Part shown: positions 9,013-18,312 of the stretch, in pieces
Layout: each line of letters starts with the position of its first letter
Numbering within the stretch: position 1 is the stretch's first letter
NCBI GenBank assembly: GCA_014323825.1
Contig: JACONI010000111.1
Location: 1 to 64,000, forward strand
From: Ekhidna sp.
GTDB lineage: Bacteria > Bacteroidota > Bacteroidia > Cytophagales > Cyclobacteriaceae
Reading direction: 5' to 3'
DNA length: 64,000 nt
Made by a program: the position numbers and the translations under genes
Notes under the pieces: generated by a model
What the model was told of the DNA's origin: nothing
Seen by the model: only the letters and a program-made list of their open reading frames with translations
Database searches by the model: none

Positions 9013-10017
9013 ATGAAAAATTTAGCAATAATAATTACAGGATTATTACTTATAACAAGTTGTAATCAAAGCAAAAAACAAACTGAAACCTTAAAAACAG
9101 AAAAAACAGTGGAAAAGGTAACATTTAAAAGCGAAGGATTAGAGTTGGCAGGTAACTTATATTATCCGGAAAATTACAAATCAGGAAAAACTTATCCGGC
9201 AGTGATTGTATCCGGCAGCTGGACCACCGTAAAAGAACAAATGGCCGGTTTATACGCTAAAAAACTAGCAGCACAAGGTTTCATTACACTGGCTTTTGAT
9301 TTTAGAAATTTTGGTGAAAGCGAGGGCGAACCGCGTTTTTTTGAAAGCCCGACGCTAAAGAAAGAGGATATAAAAAATGCGGTTTCTTACCTGGAAACTT
9401 TGGATGTCGTAGATAATTCAAAAATTGGTGCTTTTGGCGTATGTGCCGGTGCAATGTACACGTTAATGGCTTCGTCCGAAGATGCCAGAATAAAATCCGT
9501 AGTAACCACAGCCTCTTGGCTGCATGATGCAGAGGCAGTAAAATTATTTTACGGCGGCGAAGAGGGAGTGCAATCAAAAATTAAAGCCGCTCAGGAAGCT
9601 AAAAAGCATTATACTGAAACAGGAGAAGCGGCATACATACCAACAATTTCCGAAGCGGATGAGACTGCTGCAATGTATGGGGCATACGATTATTATTTAA
9701 ACAAAGAAAGAGGGGCTATTGAGCAATGGAGCAGTGATAAGTTTGCCGTAGCGAGTTGGGAAGACTGGCTAACCGCAGACCCCATGCCAACAGCAAAACA
9801 ACTGAACAAACCCGTTTTAATGATTCATTCGGACGGTGCCGTATTGCCGGAATATACCAAAAAGTATTTTAACGATATCGCTTCTGCGGACAAAGCATTA
9901 CACTGGATGGAAACCGAGTTAGCATCGCCTTTCCATCAGTTTGCATACTACGAAGGGGCAACTGAGGTAAAAGAAGTTGTTGATAAGGCAGGCAGTTGGT
10001 TTGCTAAGAAGATGTAG
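9013..10017 (+). CDS. alpha/beta hydrolase lipoprotein, Cys-nucleophile type
   Basis: A 334-residue protein with an N-terminal lipoprotein signal (LLLITSC at about residue 17) and an alpha/beta hydrolase fold. GSWTTVKEQMAG is an oxyanion-loop region, FGVCAGAMYTL carries the nucleophile elbow with Cys in the G-x-C-x-G position as in dienelactone hydrolases, MIHSDGAVLPEY carries the likely acid Asp, and FHQFAYYEG the likely His. It is probably anchored in the periplasm or outer membrane. The substrate is unknown. It appears monocistronic, with its own promoter. Confidence 0.82.
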   Translation: MKNLAIIITGLLLITSCNQSKKQTETLKTEKTVEKVTFKSEGLELAGNLYYPENYKSGKTYPAVIVSGSWTTVKEQMAGLYAKKLAAQGFITLAFDFRNFGESEGEPRFFESPTLKKEDIKNAVSYLETLDVVDNSKIGAFGVCAGAMYTLMASSEDARIKSVVTTASWLHDAEAVKLFYGGEEGVQSKIKAAQEAKKHYTETGEAAYIPTISEADETAAMYGAYDYYLNKERGAIEQWSSDKFAVASWEDWLTADPMPTAKQLNKPVLMIHSDGAVLPEYTKKYFNDIASADKALHWMETELASPFHQFAYYEGATEVKEVVDKAGSWFAKKM

Positions 10018-10194
10018 TAGAAAAAGCGAGGATGTTGGCTAACGTTGTGTAGGCGAATTGCTAATGATGAAAGTATAAATATAAAATAAAGGTCAGTGTA
10101 ATGAAGATAGAAGTTAATCATATAGACTCACAAGGAAACCAGAGTAATAAAAATTTCCATTTGACGAGAGTGGGATTTGCTAAATATATAGCAA

Positions 10195-11034
10195 TTGCCG
10201 GACAGGGGGTATTCTCCCCGATTATCAAAATTATTTAAAATTCTTGGAATGTTTTTTCACTATAGTAATTACATCCGAAGAAACGCCTTTAAAAATGATC
10301 GATTTTCCGAACCACCAACAGTTTTATCCAACCCAACCGAAAAAAGTCAATTTTCAAATCTTGCAGGGAAAGCACTAGCTGACTTCTTATCTAAAAAAAT
10401 TGATAACAGCCTATACACTGTGAATTACGAAGCGGTTATGAAAATATTAAGATATAAAATTAAAGGTCAAAGACCGGATTTAATCGCATTCTCTCCTCAA
10501 TCAATGTTCGCTTTGGAAGCTAAAGGGAGGTCAGGAAATTCAGGTAATATGGCAAACCATAAGGCTCAATCAAGAACAGGCCCCATTTGTGTGGACTTTT
10601 CTGTTGCATGTGTCTCTTACAATTTATACAATAAAGTTAAATGTAATTATCACCACTCATATAACAATAGTGTTCCAAACAAAAATAAAATACTGGAAGC
10701 AACTTCACAGATTTACTACTCAGATCTTTCTGAATTTTTAAATGAAAAATTTTTTGAAATTAGTGATGTGAAGATCCAAGGAGAAAAATTCATAGAAATA
10801 AAACTTTCATACAAAAACATCGGAAGAATATATAAAAATGAATATCCTGTTTTCCCAAGATCCTTTTACTTTGAACTATTTGAATTCCATAGACCAAGTT
10901 TGATACTTCCGGGTAATATTCAACTTTTTGCTAGAGAAGGGATTACAAATGAAATAAGACCTTTCAATTTTGAACCATCTCAAGAAGACAACTTATATGT
11001 TGACAATGACAGAGTCGGACTGAGAATAAGATAA
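10195..11034 (+). CDS. PD-(D/E)XK-like nuclease or restriction-related protein, start uncertain
   Basis: The motif RPDLIAF followed 14 residues later by ALEAKGR matches the PD...(D/E)xK catalytic core of restriction-like nucleases. The rest has no family I recognise; two His and several Cys occur around VKCNYHHSYNN. The 279-residue frame opens with TTG, an unlikely start. A preceding ATG at 10101 begins a 46-residue frame (MKIEVNHIDSQGNQSNK...) that runs into the same region one frame away, so the gene may really start at 10101 and be shifted at the GGGGG near 10205. Otherwise translation could begin at ATG 10249. Confidence 0.55.
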   Translation: MPDRGYSPRLSKLFKILGMFFHYSNYIRRNAFKNDRFSEPPTVLSNPTEKSQFSNLAGKALADFLSKKIDNSLYTVNYEAVMKILRYKIKGQRPDLIAFSPQSMFALEAKGRSGNSGNMANHKAQSRTGPICVDFSVACVSYNLYNKVKCNYHHSYNNSVPNKNKILEATSQIYYSDLSEFLNEKFFEISDVKIQGEKFIEIKLSYKNIGRIYKNEYPVFPRSFYFELFEFHRPSLILPGNIQLFAREGITNEIRPFNFEPSQEDNLYVDNDRVGLRIR

Positions 11035-11169
11035 AATATAATGAAAGCATAAATCATCTTTTTTAAATAAAGTAGGTAACATGTTTCGAATCTGTTGCAC
11101 AAGGACTAAAAATATGAGCAATGCAGTACCGGATATTTATGTATTTTTACCTTTTAAAATATTCCAGCT

Positions 11170-11496
11170 ATGTCAGGTTTAAGAGTTTTTAAAAATATGA
11201 AACTTTGGAAAAGACTAAGAAAAAATGCGGGAGCTATAACAGTATCTTTACTTGTTATCGGACTCCCGGTTAATGCTTATTTTAATTTGAATAGTGGAAT
11301 TGAACAAAACGCTAAGGACATCATTGAACTAAAGTCTGAGTTTAAGCATTTAAAAGCAGACTTGTCACGTGTTGAAAATAAGGTTGATAAAGTTGAAGTT
11401 AAGATCGATAAAGTCGAAGATAAAGTTGATAAAATTGAAAATAAGGTTGACAAAATGTACGACCTCCTTTTGGAACTTAAAAGAAGTGAGAACTGA
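11170..11496 (+). CDS. small membrane-anchored coiled-coil protein
   Basis: A 108-residue protein with one hydrophobic segment at about residues 23-40 (AITVSLLVIGLPVNAYF), followed by a long heptad-like coiled coil made of repeated KVDKVE/KVDKIE units. I do not recognise a family. It lies alone on the plus strand. A second ATG ten codons in is an alternative start. Confidence 0.6.
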   Translation: MSGLRVFKNMKLWKRLRKNAGAITVSLLVIGLPVNAYFNLNSGIEQNAKDIIELKSEFKHLKADLSRVENKVDKVEVKIDKVEDKVDKIENKVDKMYDLLLELKRSEN

Positions 11497-11629
11497 ATGA
11501 GTTAAGAAAAAATAAATTTTTAACACTATTATTTTATTGAATCTTTTATATTATTTTGGTGTTATATATTAGACTATTTTATGTTATGAAAAGGAACAGG
11601 TATTAATCAAAAATAAGGGAAATACTGTT

Positions 11630-11902
11630 TTGAGGTGGCTAAATAATAACTCTAGTGCAATAACTTCATTTATGGCAATTATGATTCCTTTAGCCTCTCT
11701 TAATTGGTTTATTATTTCATCAAGTACTAAAAATCAGATTAACACAGCTTTTAAAGAGCTAAACAATAAAAATGAAACTAGACATAATGATTTGAATGAT
11801 AAAAATGAAACTAGGTATAATGATATTAATACTCATTTCTTAGAAATAAGAAATGATTTGAATGTTAGAGTTGCAAGGATTGAAGAGAATTTGGAAGATT
11901 AA
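11630..11902 (+). CDS. small membrane-anchored coiled-coil protein, TTG start
   Basis: A 90-residue frame with a hydrophobic segment (SFMAIMIPLASLNWFIIS) followed by a charged coiled coil with a tandem NDLNDKNETR-type repeat. It has the same layout as the gene at 11170 but unrelated sequence. TTG is the only start near the membrane segment. Function unknown. Confidence 0.5.
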   Translation: MRWLNNNSSAITSFMAIMIPLASLNWFIISSSTKNQINTAFKELNNKNETRHNDLNDKNETRYNDINTHFLEIRNDLNVRVARIEENLED

Positions 11903-12030
11903 TAAATACATAAATTTATAGGTGTTAAATTATAAACTACACCTTCATATCATATTTATTCCTGACTAAGAGCAGAAAGGCAAAAAAATAAACGAATATT
12001 ATAAAAAAATTGTACGAAGAAGCCTTACTC

Positions 12031-12876
12031 TCATCTCTCGGGTAACTTAAAAACCATCACCGGAATTTCGGATTCATTTACCAGCGACTCGGCAGTACTC
12101 CCTGCGATGAGATGTCCCAGCCCCGTTCTGCCATGTGTTCCAATCATGATCATTCCGGATTCATTCTCTTCAGCAAACTTTATAGCTCCTTCGTCTATAA
12201 AATCCGCACTTTCGGAATTTAAAGTGAAATTTTTAAACTTATTTCTCTCCGCAAAAAGTTCAAGCTGCTTTTTCACCTGTCCATCTTCCAGCCAGTTGTA
12301 AGGTGTCTTTATTTTGACGACGTGCATACTTAAGCCGATTCCGGATTGAATTTCCTTCACCTGATCTGCAATTACATCTTGTGCTGTGGAAGCATCTGTT
12401 GCGAAAATGAGGTTTTTGAAATCCCTGATATGCGTCTCTCCTTTCACAATGACTACCGGACATTTTGCATATCGAATCATGCGGGCCGCATTCGACCCGA
12501 CGAAAAACTCTTTAAGACCGGAAGCACCATTGGAGCCCATAATGATATAGTCTGCTTCCTCATCCGAGATGGTAGCACTTATCTTTTGGAAAGGATTACC
12601 GTGCTTCATGATGGTTTTTACTTCCACCCCTTCCTTTGTGAGGTAATCCTTCCATTCTTCCAGCCTGCCATGCACTCCTTTTATAAATTCACCGGTATAG
12701 AACTTTTCCATGGCCTGCCCGTGAGTTTCACCGGTGGTGCTAAACTGCGCTGCCGGAAGTTCCAATACATGAATCAGGACAATCCCAGCCTCAAAAAGCC
12801 GACTAAACTCCACGGCAAAATGCATTGCATACTCAGACTGCTGTGAGAAATCTACCGGTACAATGATCTTTTTCAT
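12031..12876 (-). CDS. universal stress protein, two Usp domains
   Basis: A 281-residue tandem UspA-type protein. The first domain starts KKIIVPVDFSQQSEYA and ends with the ATP-binding type motif GSNGASGLKEFFVGSNA (G-x2-G-x9-G-S). The second is more divergent but ends with GTHGRTGLGHLIAGSTA, which also keeps G-x2-G-x9-G-S. It overlaps the upstream usp gene by 4 bases (ATGA), so the two are co-translated. Likely cytoplasmic nucleotide-binding stress proteins. Confidence 0.92.
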   Translation of the reverse strand: MKKIIVPVDFSQQSEYAMHFAVEFSRLFEAGIVLIHVLELPAAQFSTTGETHGQAMEKFYTGEFIKGVHGRLEEWKDYLTKEGVEVKTIMKHGNPFQKISATISDEEADYIIMGSNGASGLKEFFVGSNAARMIRYAKCPVVIVKGETHIRDFKNLIFATDASTAQDVIADQVKEIQSGIGLSMHVVKIKTPYNWLEDGQVKKQLELFAERNKFKNFTLNSESADFIDEGAIKFAEENESGMIMIGTHGRTGLGHLIAGSTAESLVNESEIPVMVFKLPER

Positions 12877-13802
12877 AGTATTGTCATTGGTTTTATTTTT
12901 CGATACTCCGGAGTTCCACCGGCTTTTGAAATAGCCTTGAGTTGGATCACTTTTTCAGGCCTGTTTATCCTGAAAGACCATACAGGTATATGTACATGAT
13001 TGACTGTATCTTCGGTCAAACTACCGGATAACCAGTGAGCTATTCCTCTTCTTGCATGTGTAGCCATTGCTACCATGTCGGCTTTAGAATTCTCCACCTC
13101 CATAAATATTCCATCTGAAGGGAAGACGCTTCTTACGATGAAGAAGGAGTAATTATCTATTTCAAAACGCTCAAAAATACCTTTCAGTTCATCTGCTACG
13201 GCATCCTCATTCTCAATATTATGTGGGGTTTTAACCCAAACAAATTCCAGTTTACAATCAAACATTTTCCGGAGTATCCTTACTTCTTTCAGAAATGAAC
13301 TTCTGATCTCTCTCAGATCAAGAGGTACCAGGATTTTCTTAATTTGATCTGTTGATATAGATTGAGGTATTGATATCACCGGACATGATACATGCCTTAC
13401 AATTCGTTCCGTATTTGATCCGATAAAAAACTCTTCCAACCCTGTGGAACCGGTTGTTCCCACAACACATAAATCAATATCACTTTCATTGATTTCATCT
13501 TTTATGGAATCAAGTAATCCTAACGGGCTGACTTTTCCCGTCACTTTTACGTCTTCTACATCAAACTCCTTTACCATTCGATCCATTTGATGCTCAATGG
13601 ACTCCATGACTTCTTTGATCATCAACTTAGCGTTGCTATCAACCGGAAAATGATAATCAGCAGAATAATGGTAAACCGAGCTAATTTCTGCGCTGTTTAG
13701 AAATTTAACGGATGCGTTGTTTTCTTTTGCCAACTTTATGGCAAACCAGGCCGCTGCTTCGCTGACCTTGGAAAAATCTACGGGCACTAATATATTTTTC
13801 AT
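12873..13802 (-). CDS. universal stress protein, two Usp domains
   Basis: A 309-residue tandem Usp protein beginning MKNILVPVDFSKVSEAA. Domain 1 keeps GTTGSTGLEEFFIGSN. Domain 2 ends ATHARRGIAHWLSGS, where the first motif Gly is replaced by Ala, so its nucleotide binding may be altered. It is followed by a second usp gene with a 4-base overlap, and an LDH-like gene lies 66 bases upstream on the same strand. Confidence 0.9.
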   Translation of the reverse strand: MKNILVPVDFSKVSEAAAWFAIKLAKENNASVKFLNSAEISSVYHYSADYHFPVDSNAKLMIKEVMESIEHQMDRMVKEFDVEDVKVTGKVSPLGLLDSIKDEINESDIDLCVVGTTGSTGLEEFFIGSNTERIVRHVSCPVISIPQSISTDQIKKILVPLDLREIRSSFLKEVRILRKMFDCKLEFVWVKTPHNIENEDAVADELKGIFERFEIDNYSFFIVRSVFPSDGIFMEVENSKADMVAMATHARRGIAHWLSGSLTEDTVNHVHIPVWSFRINRPEKVIQLKAISKAGGTPEYRKIKPMTIL

Positions 13803-13868
13803 ACCTCTAAATTAGGCTTTGGGTAAATTTTTTGAAATGAGCAAAGACAGCCATAGAGGTGATTTACA

Positions 13869-14789
13869 TCAGACTTTGACACTTTCGATAGCATTTTTCA
13901 GCACTTGTGCCGAATAGTTGAGCAAAGTCTGCTCCTCTTCTGAAATGCTGACCGGGATGATTCCCTCAATCCCTTTTTCACCGATCAGGGTAGGTACGGA
14001 AAGAGCCACATCCCGAAGCCCATAAGCACCGTCTAACACAGAGGAAACTGTGGTAATTCTTCTATCACCTCTAAGCAGCCATTTTAGCAATGTAGCGGTA
14101 ACTAACCCAATCGCATGATTAGTCGCACCTTTTCGCCTGATGATTTCCTGGGCTGCTCTTTTTACTTTTTCAGCAATTTCGGAGTGAAATGTCCCCTCCC
14201 AATCCTTCCATTCTTTGATGGGGAGTGTTCCAATCTTAGCACTTGACCATAAAACTACCTCAGAGTCACCGTGCTCTCCAATCACATGTGCATGTACACT
14301 TTTAGGGTCAATATTAATCTTTCTCCCAATTGCTTCTCTTAGTCGTGCAGTATCCAGCATGGTACCTGTACCTATGACCCGCTCTTTCGGCAAACCTGTG
14401 AATTTTTGATAGTAGTAAGTCAAAACATCCACAGGGTTAGAAACAATGATCAAAAGCCCCGAATAACCTTTCAAATCTCCGGCAATTTCTTTTGCAATCC
14501 TAATATTCTCTTTAAGAAGATCCAGTCGGGTTTCTCCCGGTTTTCCTCCCCTTCCTGCTGTTATTACAATGGCAGCACAGTCCTTCATTTCACTCACTTT
14601 GCAGGCCACCGTTTCTGCTGTAGGCAAAAAGGACGATCCATGATTCAGATCCATTGCCTCACCTTCTGCAATCTCGTGTTTTATATCCGCAACCAGTAAT
14701 TTTTTACATAACCCCTGATGAAGAATCGAAATGGCAGTACTGGCACCTACCCATCCCATTCCTACAATACCGATCTTACCTGAAATCAT
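13869..14789 (-). CDS. L-lactate dehydrogenase-like 2-hydroxyacid dehydrogenase
   Basis: A 306-residue NAD-dependent LDH/MDH superfamily enzyme. It has the Rossmann motif GIVGMGWVGAS, the catalytic-loop KPGETRLDL with Arg, NPVDVLTYYYQK, LDTARLREAIG (substrate-binding Arg) and the catalytic His in GEHGDSE. The loop residue that is Gln in LDH and Arg in MDH is Gly here (GRGGKPGETR), so substrate choice cannot be assigned to lactate with confidence. It lies upstream of two usp genes on the same strand, perhaps one stress or anaerobic response unit. Confidence 0.85.
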   Translation of the reverse strand: MISGKIGIVGMGWVGASTAISILHQGLCKKLLVADIKHEIAEGEAMDLNHGSSFLPTAETVACKVSEMKDCAAIVITAGRGGKPGETRLDLLKENIRIAKEIAGDLKGYSGLLIIVSNPVDVLTYYYQKFTGLPKERVIGTGTMLDTARLREAIGRKINIDPKSVHAHVIGEHGDSEVVLWSSAKIGTLPIKEWKDWEGTFHSEIAEKVKRAAQEIIRRKGATNHAIGLVTATLLKWLLRGDRRITTVSSVLDGAYGLRDVALSVPTLIGEKGIEGIIPVSISEEEQTLLNYSAQVLKNAIESVKV

Positions 14790-15019
14790 GGATTAAATGA
14801 GTTTAATGAAACTGACAGTATTTGAAATGCAATTTAAGACCTGATCTAAAGCCAAACAAATAATTCGAATGATTTCTTTCCCCTTATCATTTACTTCCAG
14901 TCCTACTGCGATATTTCATATCTTAATATCTACATCATTAAATATGAGATGTATAGTAAGCCCGTAGACTGATTTATGATTTGATATGTTCTGATCTGTA
15001 TGGGTTATATTTGAAAAAA

Positions 15020-15391
15020 ATGATTGACACACTTACAATATCTAAAGAACTGGAAGAAGCAGGTCTAACCAGGTCACAAGCAAACGCAGTAGCTCATCAG
15101 ATGAGAACACTAACCGAAAATTCACTAGCCTCAAAAGAAAACCTAAAAACAACTGAGCTATCTCTTCAAAAAGAAATTGAAGAGGTCAGACTATCCTTAA
15201 CTAAAGAAATTAATGAAGTAAAATTATCCTTGACCAAGGAAATAAACTCAGTGAAAGTAGAAGTAAAAACAATAGAAGCCAATCTTCAAAAAGAATTAAG
15301 ACAAACGTCAAATGCTACTATCAGGTGGGTAGCCGCTATGCTAATTGGTCAAACGGCACTAATAACCACGCTGATAAAGGTTTTTAGCTAA
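15020..15391 (+). CDS. DUF1640-like coiled-coil membrane protein
   Basis: From ATG at 15020 the protein is 124 residues: a short N-terminal part (TISKELEEAGLTRSQANAVAHQM) like DUF1640/CCDC90 proteins, a central coiled coil with repeats of LSLTKEINEVK, and a C-terminal membrane segment (WVAAMLIGQTALITTLIKVF). A TTG thirteen codons upstream would add an unconserved-looking tail. Its role is unknown. Confidence 0.7.
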   Translation: MIDTLTISKELEEAGLTRSQANAVAHQMRTLTENSLASKENLKTTELSLQKEIEEVRLSLTKEINEVKLSLTKEINSVKVEVKTIEANLQKELRQTSNATIRWVAAMLIGQTALITTLIKVFS

Positions 15392-15549
15392 AATAAATTC
15401 AGTGTTAGATATATAAGTCAATAATTGATTTTGAGTTTTCTGATGAGAGAAGAACATTCGAAGTGATTGCATCATTCTTTAACAAAACTTGTGATCTATC
15501 ATAGGGAAAATCCAACAAGAAACCATCATCGGGACAATAAAATCAGCAT

Positions 15550-15783
15550 GTTCTCTAAGTCTCCCTTCAACCGGGATATCAGCAGCGTGACAAATATGAC
15601 AGCTATGTTTTTCAATAATGCCTCCCCATGTCTTCCGAAAACTACGATGAGTTCCTGAACGGAAGGAGTCACAAAACAGAAGCAGAGATCCGCCCTGCCA
15701 GCATCACTTTTGATGCACTAAGGCGTTACTCTTGTGCAGGAAGGGCCGCAAAGAGCAAACTTACTAATCCTCCATTCATGTGA
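15550..15783 (+). pseudogene. decayed BspA-like (DUF285) fragment
   Basis: The first frame reads SPFNRDISSVTNMTAMFFNNA, clearly a DUF285 repeat. After a one-frame change the next part reads MSSENYDEFLNGR then ITFDALRRYSCAGRAAKSK, matching the SSENYDKLLIGW...YSCRGKAGRD linker of the two BspA-like genes. It has no signal peptide, no sorting domain and no continuous frame. It is a remnant of the same family, in opposite orientation to the intact genes. Confidence 0.8.
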
Positions 15784-15921
15784 TATCACAGGAAACAGGC
15801 TGAATGCACTTACCATAAATTGAGACTGTTGCAAGGTGATTTTTTCAACTAAAAATTGAGTCAAAAAAGATAAAAATTGGATGTTGTTACCTAACAATTT
15901 TCTGTAACACCGTGGTCATTT

Positions 15922-15955
15922 AAACCTCCAAGGTTTCCAAAACCTTGGAGGTTTT
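15922..15955. terminator. hairpin with U run
   Basis: AAACCTCCAAGGTTT and AAACCTTGGAGGTTT form a near-perfect stem with a very short loop, followed by TTTT on the plus strand and preceded by AAA, so it can act in both directions. It is the first of two similar hairpins. Confidence 0.55.
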
Positions 15956-15979
15956 TGTGGTGCTGTCGTTTCGTTAGTT

Positions 15980-16016
15980 AAACCTTCAAGGTTTTTCAAC
16001 ACCTTGAAGGTTTTTC
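15980..16016. terminator. second hairpin of the same type, terminator of the cadherin-repeat gene
   Basis: AAACCTTCAAGGT and ACCTTGAAGGTTT form a 12-13 bp stem with loop TTTTCAAC and TTTTTC after it. It lies 23 bases beyond the stop of the minus-strand cadherin-like gene and shares the AACCTTnAAGGTT core with the neighbouring hairpin. Confidence 0.6.
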
Positions 16017-17121
16017 TTTTGCTTTTCTGCGTGCCTTTTTATCCCCCGCTTGGCGGCCGAAGGACAACGACGAATTGTGATTTTTTCGTAGGGTCTGTGT
16101 TGCTGGTAAGAGTAATGATAGCATACGTATTTACGCTTCCGCTGGGCGGCAGATAGTTAAAATGTACAGTAGTCACTCCGTCCCCTACTACGATTGGATT
16201 ATTAGCCCGCAAACGAATACTTTTGGCCGGACTTACAGATAAGGTATATGAATCCGCCGTGCCACCAACGGTAAAATTAAAAACAGACATTTTTATGTCG
16301 TTCATATAGTCAGATCTAGTAAGAGGTGTCATTCTTTCCCCAAATCTTATAACACCCCCAACATTCGGATTGAAGAATGTCGTTTCGCTGGGGGCACTTC
16401 CCGTCCAATTTACCATATTTTTCGTTTGATTGACGGTAATCGTCCATTCATTTCCGCCTGTTCCCGAAACCGTCAGCATAATCGCGCGGCTATTATTATC
16501 AGCGGTTGACGGATATTCCCCCACCACCATCGAAAACCGCTTATCGCCCAATTTTTGTATTTCGGCATCAGGAATAATGGCATTATTAGACGAGGTAATC
16601 GTCCAATTCGTAAGCGTCGTCTCTACATATACTGTATACACGTTTGCATAGCCCGGCACATTTATCGTAGTATTTGTGCTGCTGACTGTAAAATCTGCCG
16701 CCAGCACAGTTATATCGGCCATAACTGACAGCTTTCCGTCAGATACTTTTACCGTAAGGGTATAATTCGGATTATTCTCAAAGTCCAGCGCCCCTGCCGT
16801 GGTAAGGGCTCCGGTAGTTCGATTTATATCGAACAAATCGCCGGTATTTCCCGAAGTGATGGTAAACATGAGGTCGTCCTCCTCCGGGTCTGTGGCCTGC
16901 ACGGTTCCGACAGCGGTTCCGTTCATCGCATCTTCGGGCACGGAGAAGGTCTGATCGGCAATGGCTGGTGCTTCATTTACATCTGTAACATTGACGGTGA
17001 TGTCGGCCGTAGCCGAGAGGCTTCCATCGGAGACGCTTACGGTCAGGGTATAAGTTGAGGTGTTCTCAAAGTCCAGCGACCCTGCCGTTGTAATGGCTCC
17101 GGTAGTTCGATCTATAGCGAA

Positions 17122-17162
17122 TAGCGCCCCTGCTGTCGTAATAGCCCCTGTGCCTTCACCTA
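17122..17162 (-). repeat. 41-base partial-repeat insertion causing a frameshift
   Basis: Compared with the sister repeats, which read GGCGATGTATTCGCTATA, this copy has 41 extra bases between GATGTA and TTCGCTATAGATCG. The extra segment encodes GEGTGAITTAGAL, itself a piece of the same cadherin-like repeat, so it looks like illegitimate recombination between repeats. 41 is not a multiple of three. Confidence 0.7.
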
Positions 17163-18298
17163 TACATCGCCTGTATTTCCCGCAGTGATGGTAAACATGA
17201 GGTTGTTCATGTCCGCATCCGCAGCCTGCACGGTTCCGACTGCCGTGTTGTTAGCAGCATCTTCGGCTACAGTAAAGGTTTGATCGGTAATAGTAGGCGC
17301 ATTATCATTTACATTGGTCACATTGATGGTTACGTTGGCTGTTGCCGAGAGGCTTCCATCGGAGACGCTTACGGTCAGGGTATAAGTTGAGGTGTTCTCA
17401 AAGTCCAGCGCCCCTGCCGTTGTAAGGGCTCCGGTACCTTCATTTATAGCGAATACATCGCCAGTATTTCCCGCAGTGATGGCAAACATGAGGTTATTCG
17501 TTTCGGCATCACTAGCCTGCACCGTCCCGACTGCGGTTCCATTCACCGCATCTTCGGGTACGGAGAAGGTCTGCTCGGTAATGGCCGGTGCAGTATTTAC
17601 GGGTTCAGAGGTACCTGTGTCTTCGTTGACATCGGTCACATTGATGATTATGTCGGCCTCATCTGCCAACTCTCCGTCCGAGACGCTTACTTTAAGGGTA
17701 TAAGTCGGAGCGGTCTCAAAGTCGAGTGTTCCTGCTGTAGTAATGGCACCCGAAGATGCATTTATAGCGAAAGCATTACCTGTATTTCCCGAAGCGATAG
17801 TAAAGGTGAGGTCGTCCTCCTCTTCGTCCGCAGCCTGCACGGTTCCTACTGCGGTTCCGTTCGCTGCATCTTCGGCTAGGGAGAAGGTTTGCTCAGGAGT
17901 AATAGTCGGCGCTTCATTTACATCAGTAACATTGATGGTAATGTCAGCCGTAGCCGAGAGTTCCCCATCGGAGACGGTTATGGTGAGGGTATAATTCGGA
18001 GTAGTCTCAAAGTCGAGATTCTTATTAGTGAGCAGTTGCCTCCGTTCAGCATTTATGGCAAATGCCTCGTCGGTATTCCCTTCGGTAATGGCAAACCTCA
18101 AGGCCTCCTGCTCTTCATCGTTCGCCTCGACGGTCTCCACCACCGTCCCTATTGGGACATTTTCGGCGATAGAAAAAGTCAGATCGTCGATGGTTGGCGG
18201 GGTATTTTTTTTCCCGCTGTCATCGTCCCCACAGGCGGACAGCACCAACCCCGTGATGATAAATAGAACAACTTTTGGAAAAAGTGTAACTATTCTTA

Positions 18299-18312
18299 GG
18301 GGGGGGGGGGGG
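18299..18312 (-). repeat. poly-C tract (14 C), copy 3
   Basis: Fourteen G on the plus strand lie at the start of the cadherin-repeat lipoprotein gene, in the same position relative to the shared leader as the tracts at 1764 and 8650. Compared with those copies the three bases ATG are missing between ATTTA and the C run. Confidence 0.88.

Noticed and set aside
16039-16941. Independent 300-residue gene beginning MPEDAMNGTAVG
   Set aside because: The frame stays open upstream to about 17160 with more cadherin-like repeats; the ATG is inside a repeat, so this is the 3' part of the broken lipoprotein gene.
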